Source of the DNA: Pseudomonas prosekii | GTDB taxonomy: Bacteria > Pseudomonadota > Gammaproteobacteria > Pseudomonadales > Pseudomonadaceae | Length of the DNA stretch: 64,000 nucleotides | Direction of reading: 5' to 3' | NCBI RefSeq assembly: GCF_900105155.1 | Contig: NZ_LT629762.1 | Coordinates: 6,027,956 to 6,091,955 of the forward strand | Part shown: piece after piece, positions 1-9,403 of the stretch | Layout: every line of letters starts with the position of its first letter | Numbering within the stretch: position 1 is the stretch's first letter | Position numbers and translations under genes: made by a program | Notes under the pieces: model-generated | The model's database searches: none | Told to the model about the DNA's origin: nothing | The model's input: only the letters and a program-made list of their open reading frames with translations

Positions 1-941
1 ACTTCATCCAGCGACCAGCCGGTTTTTGTCATCAGTTTCTTGATCGCACCGACCGGCGCCACCGGGAACAGCCCCGGCGTATCGGCAAACGCCGCGTGGC
101 CGTGAATCACCGCCAGAGGCTTGAGCCCGCGCTGTTGTGCCTCGGAACGACGCATCAGCACCAGCGCTGCGGCGCCGTCGGAGATTGAGCTGGAGTTCGC
201 CGCTGTCACCGTGCCGCCGTCGCGGAACGCCGGTTTCAGCGCGGCGATCTTGTCGAGTTTGGCTTTCGGCGGTTGTTCGTCGTTGCTGATCAGCACCTGT
301 TCCTTGCCGACCATCACGCTCAGCGGGACGATTTCGTCCTTGAAGCTGCCGTCCTTGATCGCCTGCTGCGCGCGGGTGGTCGAGGCGATCGCAAAAGCGT
401 CCTGCGCTTCGCGGCTGAAACCGTTGGTCTCGGCGCAATCCTCGGCAAAAGTGCCCATCAGCCGGCCCTTGTCGTAGGCGTCTTCGAGGCCGTCGAGGAA
501 CATGTGATCGAGCACCCGGCCGTGGCCCATGCGAAAACCGCTGCGGGCGCGATCGAGCAGATATGGCGAGTTCGACATGCTTTCCATGCCGCCGGCGATA
601 ACCACTTCGGCGCTGCCGGCCACCAGCATGTCGTGGGCCAGAATCGTCGCTTCCATGCCCGAACCGCACATCTTGTTCAGCGTGGTGCAACGGGTCGATT
701 TATCCAGCCCGGCGCCGAGTGCCGCTTGCCGCGCGGGGGCCTGGCCGAGGCCGGCGGACAGCACGCAGCCGAACAGCACTTCTTCAACCGCATCGGCGCC
801 GATACCGGCACGCTCGACCGCCGCTTTGATCGCTGCGGCGCCGAGTTGCGGTGCGGTGAGGCTTTTCAGTTCGCCCTGGAAGCCGCCCATCGGAGTGCGG
901 ACGGCGCTGACGATAACAATCGGATCGTTGGCAAGAGTCAT
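1..941 (-). CDS. Acetyl-CoA C-acyltransferase (thiolase), 3' end cut by window edge
   Basis: Thiolases cleave 3-ketoacyl-CoA with CoA, or condense two acetyl-CoA. The first 313 codons are visible, out of about 390 usual for the family. The protein starts MTLANDPIVIVSAVRTPMGG; the acylation cysteine lies in NKMCGSGMEA (about residue 90) followed by GGMESMSNSPY. The C-terminal catalytic His and Cys motifs lie beyond the window. The ATG at 941 follows an AAGGAG-type ribosome site and sits 13 bases after the dehydrogenase gene, so the two should be cotranscribed. With the next two genes it forms a thiolase/dehydrogenase/acyl-CoA synthetase set resembling the isoleucine and short-chain acyl-CoA cluster of P. 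putida; substrate specificity is inferred. Confidence 0.93.
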   Translation of the reverse strand, partial: MTLANDPIVIVSAVRTPMGGFQGELKSLTAPQLGAAAIKAAVERAGIGADAVEEVLFGCVLSAGLGQAPARQAALGAGLDKSTRCTTLNKMCGSGMEATILAHDMLVAGSAEVVIAGGMESMSNSPYLLDRARSGFRMGHGRVLDHMFLDGLEDAYDKGRLMGTFAEDCAETNGFSREAQDAFAIASTTRAQQAIKDGSFKDEIVPLSVMVGKEQVLISNDEQPPKAKLDKIAALKPAFRDGGTVTAANSSSISDGAAALVLMRRSEAQQRGLKPLAVIHGHAAFADTPGLFPVAPVGAIKKLMTKTGWSLDE

Positions 942-954
942 GACAAAGTTCTCC

Positions 955-1722
955 TTACTTGGCGGCCATGCGCAAGGCGCCGTCGAGACGGATCACCTCG
1001 CCATTGAGCATGCTGTTTTCGATGATATGCCGCACCAGCGCCGCGTATTCGGCGGGTTTGCCCAGACGTGGCGGGAACGGCACACCGGCGGCCAGCGAAG
1101 CGCGGACTTCCTCAGTCATGCCGGCCATCATCGGCGTTTCGAAAATGCCCGGTGCGATAGTCATCACGCGGATGCCGAAACGCGCCAGTTCACGAGCGGC
1201 GGGCAAGGTCAGGCTGACAATCGCGCCTTTCGACGCGGCGTACGCAGCCTGGCCGATCTGCCCGTCGTAGGCGGCCACCGACGCGGTGTTGATGATCACG
1301 CCGCGCTCACCGTCGGCGTTCGCTTCGGTTTCGGCGATGGCCGCTGCGGCCAGGCGCAGCATATTGAAGCTGCCGATCAGGTTGACGTTAATCACCTGGC
1401 TGAAACTCGCCAGCGCATGCGGGCCAGTCTTGCCGAGGATTTTCTCGCCGCGCACGATGCCGGCGCAATTCACCAGACCGTGCAGGCCACCGAAGGCTTG
1501 CACCGTCGCGGCGACCGCAGCTTCAGCGGCGGCTTCATTGCTGATGTCCGCGACCACGCTTTGCGCGCCATGACCAAGCCGTTGTGCCTGCGCCGCAACA
1601 GCCTCGGCGTTCATGTCCACCAACATCACTTTGGCGCCCGCCGCGACGAGCATTTCAGCGGTGGCGGCACCGAGGCCGGATGCGCCGCCGGTGACGAGAA
1701 AAACCTTGTTTTCGATCTGCAT
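955..1722 (-). CDS. SDR-family 3-hydroxyacyl-CoA dehydrogenase (HSD10-like)
   Basis: 255-aa short-chain dehydrogenase, predicted to oxidise 3-hydroxyacyl-CoA (possibly 2-methyl-3-hydroxybutyryl-CoA) with NAD. The N-terminal Rossmann motif is [14 protein letters not shown]; the catalytic part has [22 protein letters not shown] with the Ser and the YxxxK pair. The NCAG strand motif is also present. I chose the ATG at 1722, which opens directly on the Rossmann strand, rather than a start 65 codons upstream inside the neighbour. It lies between the synthetase and thiolase genes in one orientation, consistent with an operon. HSD10-like assignment rests on overall resemblance, so the substrate is uncertain. 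Confidence 0.9.
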   Translation of the reverse strand: MQIENKVFLVTGGASGLGAATAEMLVAAGAKVMLVDMNAEAVAAQAQRLGHGAQSVVADISNEAAAEAAVAATVQAFGGLHGLVNCAGIVRGEKILGKTGPHALASFSQVINVNLIGSFNMLRLAAAAIAETEANADGERGVIINTASVAAYDGQIGQAAYAASKGAIVSLTLPAARELARFGIRVMTIAPGIFETPMMAGMTEEVRASLAAGVPFPPRLGKPAEYAALVRHIIENSMLNGEVIRLDGALRMAAK

Positions 1723-1738
1723 CTTATTTTCCTTCGAT

Positions 1739-3403
1739 TCAAGCAGAAGCTTTGTGAGCCGCGGCCTCTTGAGCCTTGGCGATTTCCTGGTTGCGCAAGA
1801 TAAAGCGCTGCAATTTGCCGCTTGGGGTTTTCGGCAAATCGCTGACGAATTCGATTTCACGCGGGTACGAGTGCGCGGCCAGACGTTTACGCACGTGTTG
1901 CTTGAGTTCTTCGGCAAGTTCCGGCGTGGCGCGGTACTGCGCGCCGATCACGACGAAGGCTTTGACCAGTTCGGTACGCTCGGCGTCGGGTTTGCCGACC
2001 ACCGCCGCTTCAATCACCGCCGGGTGTTCGATCAATGCGCTTTCGACGTCGAACGGGCCGACGCGATAGCCGGACGTGGTGATCACGTCATCGCTGCGAC
2101 CGACGAAACTGATGCTGCCGTCCGGGTTCCACTCGACGCTGTCGCCGCTCAGGTAATAGTTGCCGACGAACGCCTTGGTCGGCGCGCCTTCGTAGCCGCC
2201 GAACCAGCACATCGGCGATTGCGTGCGGTCGATGGCGAGGATGCCCGGCTGGCCGACGCCGAGTTCCTGATGGTCGTCATCGAGCACAACGATGCGGTGC
2301 CCCGGCGAGGCGAAACCGGCGGCGCCGAGGTGGATCGGGTGTTCGAGGCCATGGTGGTTGCACAGGACCATGCCCAGTTCGGTCTGGCCGTAATGATCGT
2401 GAATGACCACGCCGAGGTTGTCGGCGAACCAGCGAATCACTTCCGGGTTCAACGGCTCGCCGGCGCTGCTGACGATGCGCAGTTTGCCGTTGATCGAGCG
2501 GGCGAATTCGTCGCCGCCAGCGATCAGCAAACGGTAGGCGGTCGGCGAACCGGTGAGGTTGGTGATGCCATATTTGTTGATCACCCGGCAGGTGCTTTCG
2601 AGGGTGAACGGGCCATCGTAAAACGTGATCGGATGCCCCATCGCCAGCGGCCCGGTGACGCCGAAATAGATGCCGTAGGCCCAGCCCGGATCGGCAACGT
2701 TCCAGAATGCATCTTCGGGGCGCAAATCCACGGCATCGCGGGTGTAGTTCTGGAACGCGACGATGGCTTTGAGCGGCACCGACAGCGCTTTTGCCGGGCC
2801 GGTGGTGCCCGACGTGAACATCAGCAGAAACGGGTCCTCGCCGCTGAGCATGACGGGTTCGCACGCGGCGGGATAATTCGCCAGTTCGGCCCAGAAGCTG
2901 TAATCGCCACGGACGATGCCTTGTCCCTTGGGACCGCCAACGGTGGCTATGGTCGGGCAATCGGCGACATCGGCGAGTTTCGGCCGATTGACTGCGTCGG
3001 TGACCACCACTTTGGCGCCGGAGGTATTCAAGCGATGTTCGATGGCTTTCGGGCCAAATGCGGTGAACAGCGGCTGATACACCGCGCCGATGCGCCAGGT
3101 GGCGAACACGGTGATCAATAATTCGATATTGCGCGGCAGCAGCCCGGCGACTTTGTCACCCTTGCGCACACCTTGGGCGAGGAGGAAATTGGCGAAACGC
3201 GCGGCTTTGTCCTGCAAGTCGCTGAAAGTGTACGTCGCGCTGGCACCGTCACGACCCTCCCAGAACAACGCGATACGCCCCGGCAACGCGTGGCGGTCGC
3301 AGCACTCGACGCAGGCGTTGAGCGCGCTCAGATCGCCCGCGAGCGCGGCGCCAACGGTGTGCTGGTAATCGAACTGTGAAACGGCAGACAAGTAATCGCG
3401 CAT
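1739..3403 (-). CDS. AMP-dependent acyl-CoA synthetase
   Basis: 554 aa, the normal length for acetyl/medium-chain acyl-CoA synthetases. It activates a carboxylic acid to its CoA thioester via an acyl-adenylate. Motifs in order: the P-loop-like [16 protein letters not shown] (about residue 195), DHYGQTELG adenylate motif, [20 protein letters not shown] hinge, and the catalytic lysine in [13 protein letters not shown] near the C terminus. First gene of the three-gene acyl-CoA block, 16 bases ahead of the dehydrogenase. The likely role is entry of a short or branched acid into beta-oxidation by the genes that follow. The acid cannot be read from sequence. Confidence 0.92.
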   Translation of the reverse strand: MRDYLSAVSQFDYQHTVGAALAGDLSALNACVECCDRHALPGRIALFWEGRDGASATYTFSDLQDKAARFANFLLAQGVRKGDKVAGLLPRNIELLITVFATWRIGAVYQPLFTAFGPKAIEHRLNTSGAKVVVTDAVNRPKLADVADCPTIATVGGPKGQGIVRGDYSFWAELANYPAACEPVMLSGEDPFLLMFTSGTTGPAKALSVPLKAIVAFQNYTRDAVDLRPEDAFWNVADPGWAYGIYFGVTGPLAMGHPITFYDGPFTLESTCRVINKYGITNLTGSPTAYRLLIAGGDEFARSINGKLRIVSSAGEPLNPEVIRWFADNLGVVIHDHYGQTELGMVLCNHHGLEHPIHLGAAGFASPGHRIVVLDDDHQELGVGQPGILAIDRTQSPMCWFGGYEGAPTKAFVGNYYLSGDSVEWNPDGSISFVGRSDDVITTSGYRVGPFDVESALIEHPAVIEAAVVGKPDAERTELVKAFVVIGAQYRATPELAEELKQHVRKRLAAHSYPREIEFVSDLPKTPSGKLQRFILRNQEIAKAQEAAAHKASA

Positions 3404-3553
3404 CGCCAGAATCCCTCTGTATTTTTATTAGGTTGGGGGAACCGTAATCAACAGAGGAATACTCGCGCTGCGCGGGGTGTGGGGCAATGGTCAAAGCTAT
3501 CAAGTTGCGTGACTGGTTTGGCCAAGGTTCGGAGGGTGCGGCGGTTGTGATGC

Positions 3554-3655
3554 CCTCATCGCGAGCAAGCTCGCTCTCACATGGTTTGTGGCTGCATTCA
3601 ATTTGCGTGTTCCGCAGCAGTCCACTGTGGGAGCGAGCTTGCTCGCGATGAGGCC
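3554..3655. repeat. REP inverted pair (type GCGAGCAAGCTCGC)
   Basis: Two REP palindromes face each other: CATCGCGAGCAAGCTCGCTC on the left and its complement GAGCGAGCTTGCTCGCGATG on the right, about 50 bases apart. They lie between the divergent-to-operon acyl-CoA synthetase start and the AraC gene end. As RNA each can form a stable stem-loop. Confidence 0.9.
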
Positions 3656-3680
3656 TGCTGACTCACCACAAAAACCCGGA

Positions 3681-4697
3681 TCAACTCGCGTCGTTGAGAA
3701 TCAAACTCCGGTAATGCCCCGGATTAGTCCCCGACCATTTTCGAAACGCTTTGTAAAACGAGCTCGCATCGGCAAATCCCAGGCGTGCGGCGATTTCGGC
3801 GAAGCTGATCGACGGCTCGGCCAGCCAGACTATCGCCAACTCCTTACGCACGCTGTCCTTCAAGCCTTGCCAGGTCTGCCCTTCTTCGGCCAAACGCCGG
3901 CGCAGCGTTGAGGCCGACATGCACAATTGCTGCGCCAACGCCTCCGTTTCCGGCCATTGTTCGGCGGGCAACTGCCGCAGATCATGCTTGATGCGGCTGG
4001 CGAGGCTTTCCGGATCGCGATACTTGACCAGAATATTCGCCGGGGCCTGGGCGAGGAAACGCTTGAGTTCTTCAGCGCTGCGCTTGATCGGCACATCCAG
4101 GCAATCGGCGGCGAAAATCATCCGCGTGCGTGGCCGGTCGAAGCGCAGGTTCTCGGAAAACATCACCTGATAGTCATCGCAGAAGTCCGGCGCCGGGCAG
4201 CGCAGTTCGATGGCCAGAATCGGAATCCGCCGCCCCGCCAGCCAACACGCGACGCCGTGGACAATCATCCAATAGGTGAAATACGTGAAGGCGCGGCGCG
4301 GGTCCTGGTCGTCTTCGAGCAAGATGATTTCCGCCAGGCTTTGCTGGCGCACCAGTTGCGCGGGCAGGTGTTCGAGCATCAACGAGAGGAAACTCAGGCC
4401 GGTGGTCAGGCCTGCAGCCAAACTCGGCTGGAGCATGGCGCTGCGGCACAGAAACTCGAGGCTGCCGGATTTCAGTTTGCGCGGGTCCATGCCAAAGAAC
4501 TCATCGTCGCCGCGCCGCGCCAGCAAGCGCCACAAACGCGCATAGGCGGTGGCCGGCACCCGGCCCTGCGCGCTGGCCATCAACGCCGGATCGATGCCGA
4601 CCTTGAGCAACACTTCCTCAGTCGCCGCCCCCGGCGCGCAACTTTGCAACAGCGCTTCACGCACCAGTTGAATAGCGATGGTGTCTTTTTCCGACAT
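3681..4697 (-). CDS. AraC-family transcriptional regulator with AraC-type ligand-binding N-terminus
   Basis: 338-aa regulator. The N-terminal 200 residues match the layout of the Arabinose_bd-type domain found in OruR/ArgR-like Pseudomonas AraC proteins (SRFxAP-like region VPATAYARLWRLLARRGDDE). The C-terminal 100 residues hold two helix-turn-helix units: MSASTLRRRLAEEGQTWQ and FAEIAARLGFADASSFYKAF followed by WSGTNPGHYR. Same strand as the acyl-CoA block just downstream, but separated by 277 bases with a REP pair, so it is probably a separate unit that may control that block. Effector unknown. Confidence 0.9.
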   Translation of the reverse strand: MSEKDTIAIQLVREALLQSCAPGAATEEVLLKVGIDPALMASAQGRVPATAYARLWRLLARRGDDEFFGMDPRKLKSGSLEFLCRSAMLQPSLAAGLTTGLSFLSLMLEHLPAQLVRQQSLAEIILLEDDQDPRRAFTYFTYWMIVHGVACWLAGRRIPILAIELRCPAPDFCDDYQVMFSENLRFDRPRTRMIFAADCLDVPIKRSAEELKRFLAQAPANILVKYRDPESLASRIKHDLRQLPAEQWPETEALAQQLCMSASTLRRRLAEEGQTWQGLKDSVRKELAIVWLAEPSISFAEIAARLGFADASSFYKAFRKWSGTNPGHYRSLILNDAS

Positions 4698-4800
4698 TGC
4701 GCGGGGTGAGCCTTGTTGTGCGAATGGTCGGCATATTAGCTCAATCCACTGCTCGCGATTGCGCAGCGTCAGTCAGCGTTGTTTTTGCCTGTCATGCCGT

Positions 4801-4826
4801 CATCGCGAGCAGGCTCACTCCTACAG
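4801..4826. repeat. Single degenerate REP
   Basis: One REP half-unit, CATCGCGAGCAGGCTCACTC followed by CTACAG, in the 249-base gap between the AraC gene and efeU. It has no partner nearby, and its second arm carries mismatches, so it looks like a decayed copy. Confidence 0.7.
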
Positions 4827-4887
4827 GGTCAAGGTGATCCATTGGCTCGTTCAGCTTAGGTTCAGCCAAAGTCAATCAATCTCATGT

Positions 4888-4906
4888 GAGAATGAGTGTC
4901 ATTATG
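4888..4906 (+). promoter_or_regulatory. Putative Fur box upstream of efeU
   Basis: GAGAATGAGTGTCATTATG matches the 19-bp Fur consensus GATAATGATAATCATTATC at 14 positions, including both AATGA/TCATT arms. It lies 40 bases before the efeU start, where Fur binding would block the promoter. This agrees with an iron-uptake operon repressed when iron is plentiful. Confidence 0.75.
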
Positions 4907-4946
4907 TTACAACTTAGCTACCTAACTATCTCCTCAACGGTGCCGA

Positions 4947-5786
4947 ATGCTTGTCCCCTTTCTGATCATGTTGCGCGAAGGTATTGAAGCGGCGTTGATC
5001 GTCGGCATTATCGCCAGTTACCTCAAGCAAACCGGGCGTGGCGAGTGGATGCCAGCGGTGTGGATCGGCGTATTCCTCGCCGCTGCGCTGGCGCTGCTGG
5101 TCGGTGGTGGCCTGGAGTTGATGAGCGCCGAGTTCCCGCAAAAACAGCAGGAGCTGTTCGAAGGCATCGTCGGTCTGGTGGCCGTGGGCATTCTCAGCTC
5201 GATGGTGTTCTGGATGCGCAAAGTCGCGCGGTCGATCAAGCATTCGCTGCACGTGTCCCTCGACCACGCCTTGGCCGGTTCCAAACACCAGGTCACGGCG
5301 CTGATCGCCATGGTGTTTTTCGCCGTGGCCCGCGAAGGCCTGGAAACGGTGTTCTTCCTGCTCGCGGTATTCCAGCAGAGCGAAGGCGCGGCGGCACCGA
5401 TGGGCGCCCTGCTCGGGCTGATCCTGGCGATTATCGTCGGTTTCCTCATCTACACCGGCAGCATGCGCCTGAACCTCAGCGCGTTTTTCCGCTGGACCGG
5501 CCTGTTCATCCTCGTGGTCGCCGCCGGCATTTTTGCCAACTCGGTGCAGGCGCTGCATGAAGCCGGGGTGTGGAATCACCTGCAAACCGTGCTGTTCGAC
5601 TTCAGCGCGACGCTGCCGATGGACGGCCCGGTCGGCGCGGTACTCGCCGGCATGTTCGGCTATCAGGACGCGCCGACCGTCAGCACCCTCGGTGCTTACC
5701 TGATTTACCTGGTGGTGGCGCTGGTGATGTTCTTCCTCCCGGCCGCCGCGCCCGCCAAACCATCACCTTCCGTTTCCAGTCAGTAA
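4947..5786 (+). CDS. efeU: EfeU/FTR1-family high-affinity iron permease
   Basis: 279-aa inner-membrane protein with about seven hydrophobic helices. The two iron-binding REGxE motifs of the FTR1 family are present: REGIE at residues 10-14 and REGLE at 129-133. It would move ferric iron through the inner membrane, fed by EfeO and EfeB in the periplasm. Length is normal for the family. The ATG at 4947 gives a signal-less first helix that directly contains the first REGxE. First gene of efeU-efeO-efeB, with efeO starting 8 bases after its stop. A Fur-box-like site lies just upstream. Confidence 0.95.
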   Translation: MLVPFLIMLREGIEAALIVGIIASYLKQTGRGEWMPAVWIGVFLAAALALLVGGGLELMSAEFPQKQQELFEGIVGLVAVGILSSMVFWMRKVARSIKHSLHVSLDHALAGSKHQVTALIAMVFFAVAREGLETVFFLLAVFQQSEGAAAPMGALLGLILAIIVGFLIYTGSMRLNLSAFFRWTGLFILVVAAGIFANSVQALHEAGVWNHLQTVLFDFSATLPMDGPVGAVLAGMFGYQDAPTVSTLGAYLIYLVVALVMFFLPAAAPAKPSPSVSSQ

Positions 5787-5794
5787 GGGCTTTC

Positions 5795-6994
5795 ATGTCA
5801 ACGCCTACTCCTCCCGTGGCTTCGCCTCCCCGCGCACTGCGCTGGGCGGTGGCCGGTTCGGTGATCGTGATGATCGCCGCCGGTGGCCTGTTCTACTACG
5901 CCTCGAAAATGGCCGCGGCCAAGCGCCAGATCAACCATGACGAAGTGGTGGTGAACATTCATCCCCACAACTGCGAGCCGAACGCGCTGACGGTCCCGGC
6001 CGGGCGCGCGAGTTTTCGCATCGTCAATCGCTCGGATCGCGCTGTTGAATGGGAAATTCTCGATGGCGTGCTGGTGGTCGAAGAACGCGAGAACATTGCG
6101 CCCGGCCTGAGCCAGGTGATCAACGCCAACCTTGTCCCCGGCGATTACGCGATCACTTGCGGTTTGCTCAGCAACCCGCGCGGCACCCTGCACGTGACGC
6201 CGACCGCCGCGTCCGATGCCGCAGCCAAGGCGCGTCCGTCGATGGTCGCGTTTATCGGCCCGTTGTCGGAATTTCGCGTGTACCTGAGCAGCCAAAGCAG
6301 CGCGCTGATCAAAGCCGTGACCGCGCTGGAACAGGCGATTGCTGCGGGCGATCTGAGCCAGGCGCAAGCGCTGTACCTGCCGGCCCGCGCGGCGTATCAA
6401 CGGATCGCCCCGGCCGCGCAGCGCCTGGCGGAACTGGATAACGCGATCAATGCGCGCGCCGATTATTTCGAGAAACGCGAGCAGGATCCGGGGTTTGTCG
6501 GTTTCCATCGCCTCGAATACGCGCTGTTCCAGCAACGCAGCCTCGACGGTTTGACGCCGGTGGCGCAGCGACTGACCAGCGACGTCACCACGCTCAAACA
6601 GCAACTGCTCGCGCAATCGCTGCCGCCGGAGCAACTGGTGAGCATCGTCGTGCGCAATCTCAAGACCATTGCCGAAGTGCGCGCGGCCAGCGGCGAAGAA
6701 GAACGCTACAGCCACAGCGACCTTAATGGTTTTGCCGCCAACCTCGACGCGGCGCACAAAGTCGTCGATCTGTTGCGGCCCTTGCTGAGCAAATCCGCCG
6801 CTGACTTGCTGCCGAAAATCGACAGCGCGCTCGCAGCATTCGACGCCCAACTCAGCGGCCTCAAGAGCAACGATGGCTACGCCGGTTACGCCACGGTCAG
6901 CGCCGCGCAGCGCCAACACATCGCCGACAAGGCCAAGGCTCTGGCCGACGTACTCGACGGCATCGATCCAGCCCTGGGCCTGTCCGGCCTGTAA
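5795..6994 (+). CDS. efeO: EfeO: cupredoxin plus imelysin (M75) periplasmic iron-uptake protein
   Basis: 399 aa. Residues 15-36 are a signal/anchor helix ([20 protein letters not shown]). Residues about 45-130 form a cupredoxin-like domain with the Cys-containing [10 protein letters not shown] and TCGLL segments. From about 150 to the end is an imelysin/M75 domain with the HRLEY motif at His238 and [11 protein letters not shown]. EfeO is thought to bind ferric or ferrous iron in the periplasm and hand it to EfeU. I chose the ATG at 5795 because a longer reading frame begins inside efeU. Both efeU and efeB are close, at 8 and 19 bases. Confidence 0.94.
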   Translation: MSTPTPPVASPPRALRWAVAGSVIVMIAAGGLFYYASKMAAAKRQINHDEVVVNIHPHNCEPNALTVPAGRASFRIVNRSDRAVEWEILDGVLVVEERENIAPGLSQVINANLVPGDYAITCGLLSNPRGTLHVTPTAASDAAAKARPSMVAFIGPLSEFRVYLSSQSSALIKAVTALEQAIAAGDLSQAQALYLPARAAYQRIAPAAQRLAELDNAINARADYFEKREQDPGFVGFHRLEYALFQQRSLDGLTPVAQRLTSDVTTLKQQLLAQSLPPEQLVSIVVRNLKTIAEVRAASGEEERYSHSDLNGFAANLDAAHKVVDLLRPLLSKSAADLLPKIDSALAAFDAQLSGLKSNDGYAGYATVSAAQRQHIADKAKALADVLDGIDPALGLSGL

Positions 6995-7013
6995 GCAGAA
7001 GACGAATTACTTG

Positions 7014-8312
7014 ATGAAAGACACAGAGCAGTTTTCCGCGCAACGTCGCCGCGTATTGATGGGCATGGGCGCCGCCGGGGTGGCCTTGGCCGGCTCCGCT
7101 TTGAGCTGCCCGGCAATGGCCGCCAGCCCGGCGCAAGTCACCGAGGCGCCGAAAAGCGACAAGACCGAAGACCGCCACGCGTTCCACGGCAAGCACCAGA
7201 CCGGCATCGTCACGCCGCGCCCGGCGTCGGGCATGCTGGTGTCGTTCGATGTGTTGGCCAGCGACCGCGAAGACCTCGAACGCTTGTTCCGCACACTCAA
7301 CGACCGCATCGCGTTTTTGATGACCGGCGGCACGGTGGAACAGGTCGATCCGAAGTTGCCGCCGGTGGACTCGGGCATTCTCGGCCCGGTGGTGACGCCG
7401 GACAATCTGACCATCACCGTATCGGTCGGCGAGTCGCTGTTCGACGAGCGTTTCGGCCTGGCCAGCGCCAAACCGAAACGCCTGAGCCGCATGGTCGGTT
7501 TCCCCAACGATGCGCTGGACGCCGATTGCTGCCACGGCGACTTGAGCCTGCAGTTCTGCTCGAATACCACCGACACCAACATCCACGCCTTGCGCGACAT
7601 CGTCAAAAACCTCCCGGACCTGCTGCTGGTGCGCTGGAAGCAGGAAGGCAGCGTGCCGCCACAAGCACCGAGCAAACCTGGAGCGCCGGCGCAAAGTGCG
7701 CGCAATTTCCTCGGTTTTCGTGATGGCTCGGCCAACCCCGATTCCAACGACGCGAAAGCCATGGACGCACTGGTCTGGGTGCAGCCCGGCAGCGACGAAC
7801 CGACGTGGGCAGCGAATGGCAGCTATCAAGCGGTGCGGATCATCCGCAATTTTGTCGAGCGCTGGGATCGCACGCCGTTGCAGGAACAGGAAAGCATTCT
7901 CGGCCGCATCAAGAGCACCGGCGCACCGATGGGCGGCGCGCATGAAACCCAAGTCCCGGACTACGCCAAGGACCCCGAAGGCAAGCTGACCAAGCTCGAC
8001 GCGCACATTCGCCTGGCCAACCCGCGCACTGCCGCGACCCAGACCAATTTGATCCTGCGCCGGCCGTTCAACTATTCCAACGGTGTGAACAAGAACGGCC
8101 AGCTCGACATGGGCCTGCTGTTCATCTGCTATCAGGCGGATCTGGAAAAAGGCTTCATCACCGTGCAAACCCGGCTCAACGGCGAGCCGCTGGAGGAATA
8201 CCTGAAGCCGGTGGGCGGCGGGTATTTCTTCACATTGCCGGGCGTCACGGGCGATCAGGACTTTATCGGTCGTTCGCTGCTCGCCGCTGCACAACCTGCG
8301 ACCAATACCTGA
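7014..8312 (+). CDS. efeB: EfeB: Tat-exported Dyp-type haem peroxidase
   Basis: 432 aa. The N terminus carries a twin-arginine signal ([20 protein letters not shown], Arg11-13) for folded export. The Dyp-peroxidase distal motif GFRDGSANP is present, with the catalytic Asp at residue 237. A conserved His in [11 protein letters not shown] is a candidate proximal haem ligand. EfeB peroxidases act in the periplasm with EfeO, oxidising Fe(II) or handling haem. The ATG at 7014 is the only start that places the twin-Arg motif at the N terminus; the frame open upstream belongs to efeO sequence. Confidence 0.95.
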   Translation: MKDTEQFSAQRRRVLMGMGAAGVALAGSALSCPAMAASPAQVTEAPKSDKTEDRHAFHGKHQTGIVTPRPASGMLVSFDVLASDREDLERLFRTLNDRIAFLMTGGTVEQVDPKLPPVDSGILGPVVTPDNLTITVSVGESLFDERFGLASAKPKRLSRMVGFPNDALDADCCHGDLSLQFCSNTTDTNIHALRDIVKNLPDLLLVRWKQEGSVPPQAPSKPGAPAQSARNFLGFRDGSANPDSNDAKAMDALVWVQPGSDEPTWAANGSYQAVRIIRNFVERWDRTPLQEQESILGRIKSTGAPMGGAHETQVPDYAKDPEGKLTKLDAHIRLANPRTAATQTNLILRRPFNYSNGVNKNGQLDMGLLFICYQADLEKGFITVQTRLNGEPLEEYLKPVGGGYFFTLPGVTGDQDFIGRSLLAAAQPATNT

Positions 8313-8359
8313 CAACGCCTCGACTACGCCCCCACAATCCCCCAACACGGAACCGTCCC

Positions 8360-9184
8360 ATGAAAAAGTCGCCCCTCGCGTTAATGCTGACCCTTGGCTT
8401 GCTCAACACTCCGTTTTCAGCTTTCGCGGCACCGGCGCCGCTGGATTTGGTGGGGCCGGTTTCGGACTACAAGATCTACGTCATCGAGAAACTCGACGAG
8501 TTGGGCAGCCACACCCAACAGTTCACCGACGCGGTGAAAAGCGGCGACCTTGCTACCGCGCAAAAGCTCTACGCGCCGACCCGGGTGTTTTATGAATCGA
8601 TCGAGCCAATCGCCGAGCTGTTCAGTGACCTCGACGCGTCTATAGATTCGCGCGTCGACGACCACGAAAAAGGCGTGACCGCCGAGGATTTCAACGGTTT
8701 CCATCGCATCGAATATTCGTTGTTCTCGGAGAAAAGCACCAAAGGCCTCGATGCCTTGGCGGACGGTTTGAACAAAGACGTGAAGGACTTGCAGGCGCGC
8801 GTCGCCGGCCTGACCTTCCCGCCGGAGAAAGTCGTCGGCGGCGCCGCTGCGCTGCTCGAAGAAGTCGCCGCCACCAAGATCTCCGGCGAAGAAGACCGCT
8901 ACAGCCACACCGACCTCTACGACTTCCAGGGCAACATCGACGGCGCGAAGAAAATCGTCGACCTGTTCCACCCGCAGATCGAGCAGCAGGACGCGGCGTT
9001 CATTGCCAAAGTCGACAAGAACTTTGCGACGGTGAACAAGATTCTGGCGAAATACAAAACCGCAGATGGCGGGTTTGAAACCTACGACAAGGTCAAGGAA
9101 AACGACCGCAAAGCGCTGGTTGGCCCGGTGAATACCTTGGCTGAGGATTTGTCGACGTTGCGTGGGAAGTTGGGGCTGAATTAG
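8360..9184 (+). CDS. EfeM/EfeO-like imelysin-family iron-uptake protein (no cupredoxin domain)
   Basis: 274 aa with a cleavable signal peptide (MKKSPLALMLTLGLLNTPFS then AFAAP) and a single imelysin domain. It shares with EfeO the HRIEY motif (His115) and GEEDRYSHTDLYDFQGNIDG, and the repeated [19 protein letters not shown] opening. It lacks the cupredoxin half, so it is an EfeM-type partner rather than a copy of the whole EfeO. Located 47 bases after efeB in the same orientation, with its own start preceded by an ACGGAAC ribosome-site region; most likely the fourth gene of the operon. Confidence 0.9.
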   Translation: MKKSPLALMLTLGLLNTPFSAFAAPAPLDLVGPVSDYKIYVIEKLDELGSHTQQFTDAVKSGDLATAQKLYAPTRVFYESIEPIAELFSDLDASIDSRVDDHEKGVTAEDFNGFHRIEYSLFSEKSTKGLDALADGLNKDVKDLQARVAGLTFPPEKVVGGAAALLEEVAATKISGEEDRYSHTDLYDFQGNIDGAKKIVDLFHPQIEQQDAAFIAKVDKNFATVNKILAKYKTADGGFETYDKVKENDRKALVGPVNTLAEDLSTLRGKLGLN

Positions 9185-9207
9185 TTTTTGCGGCGCCTGG
9201 TCGGGCC

Positions 9208-9277
9208 CCTTCGCGGGCAAGCCTCGCTCCTACAGGGATCGCGTCCCCCTGTAGGAGCGAGGCTTGCCCGCGAAGGC
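9208..9277. repeat. REP inverted pair (type CGCGGGCAAGCCTCGCTCC)
   Basis: CTTCGCGGGCAAGCCTCGCT and its reverse complement face each other with a short spacer just after the efe operon. This can fold as one long hairpin and may stabilise or end the operon transcript. Confidence 0.9.
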
Positions 9278-9335
9278 ATTCCTACATTCAGCAAATCAAT
9301 CCATGTTCCAAATTGATCCCCGCGTTTAGAAATCC

Positions 9336-9363
9336 CCTGTGGGAGCGAGCTTGCTCGCGATGC
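9336..9363. repeat. Single REP (GAGCGAGCTTGCTCGCGATG)
   Basis: One half-unit of the first REP type, between the efe operon and the convergent pssA gene. It is a different subtype from the adjacent pair at 9208-9277. Confidence 0.8.
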
Positions 9364-9403
9364 CTCTCCCACATTCAGCACATCAACCCGACTGCGCCGC
9401 CCC

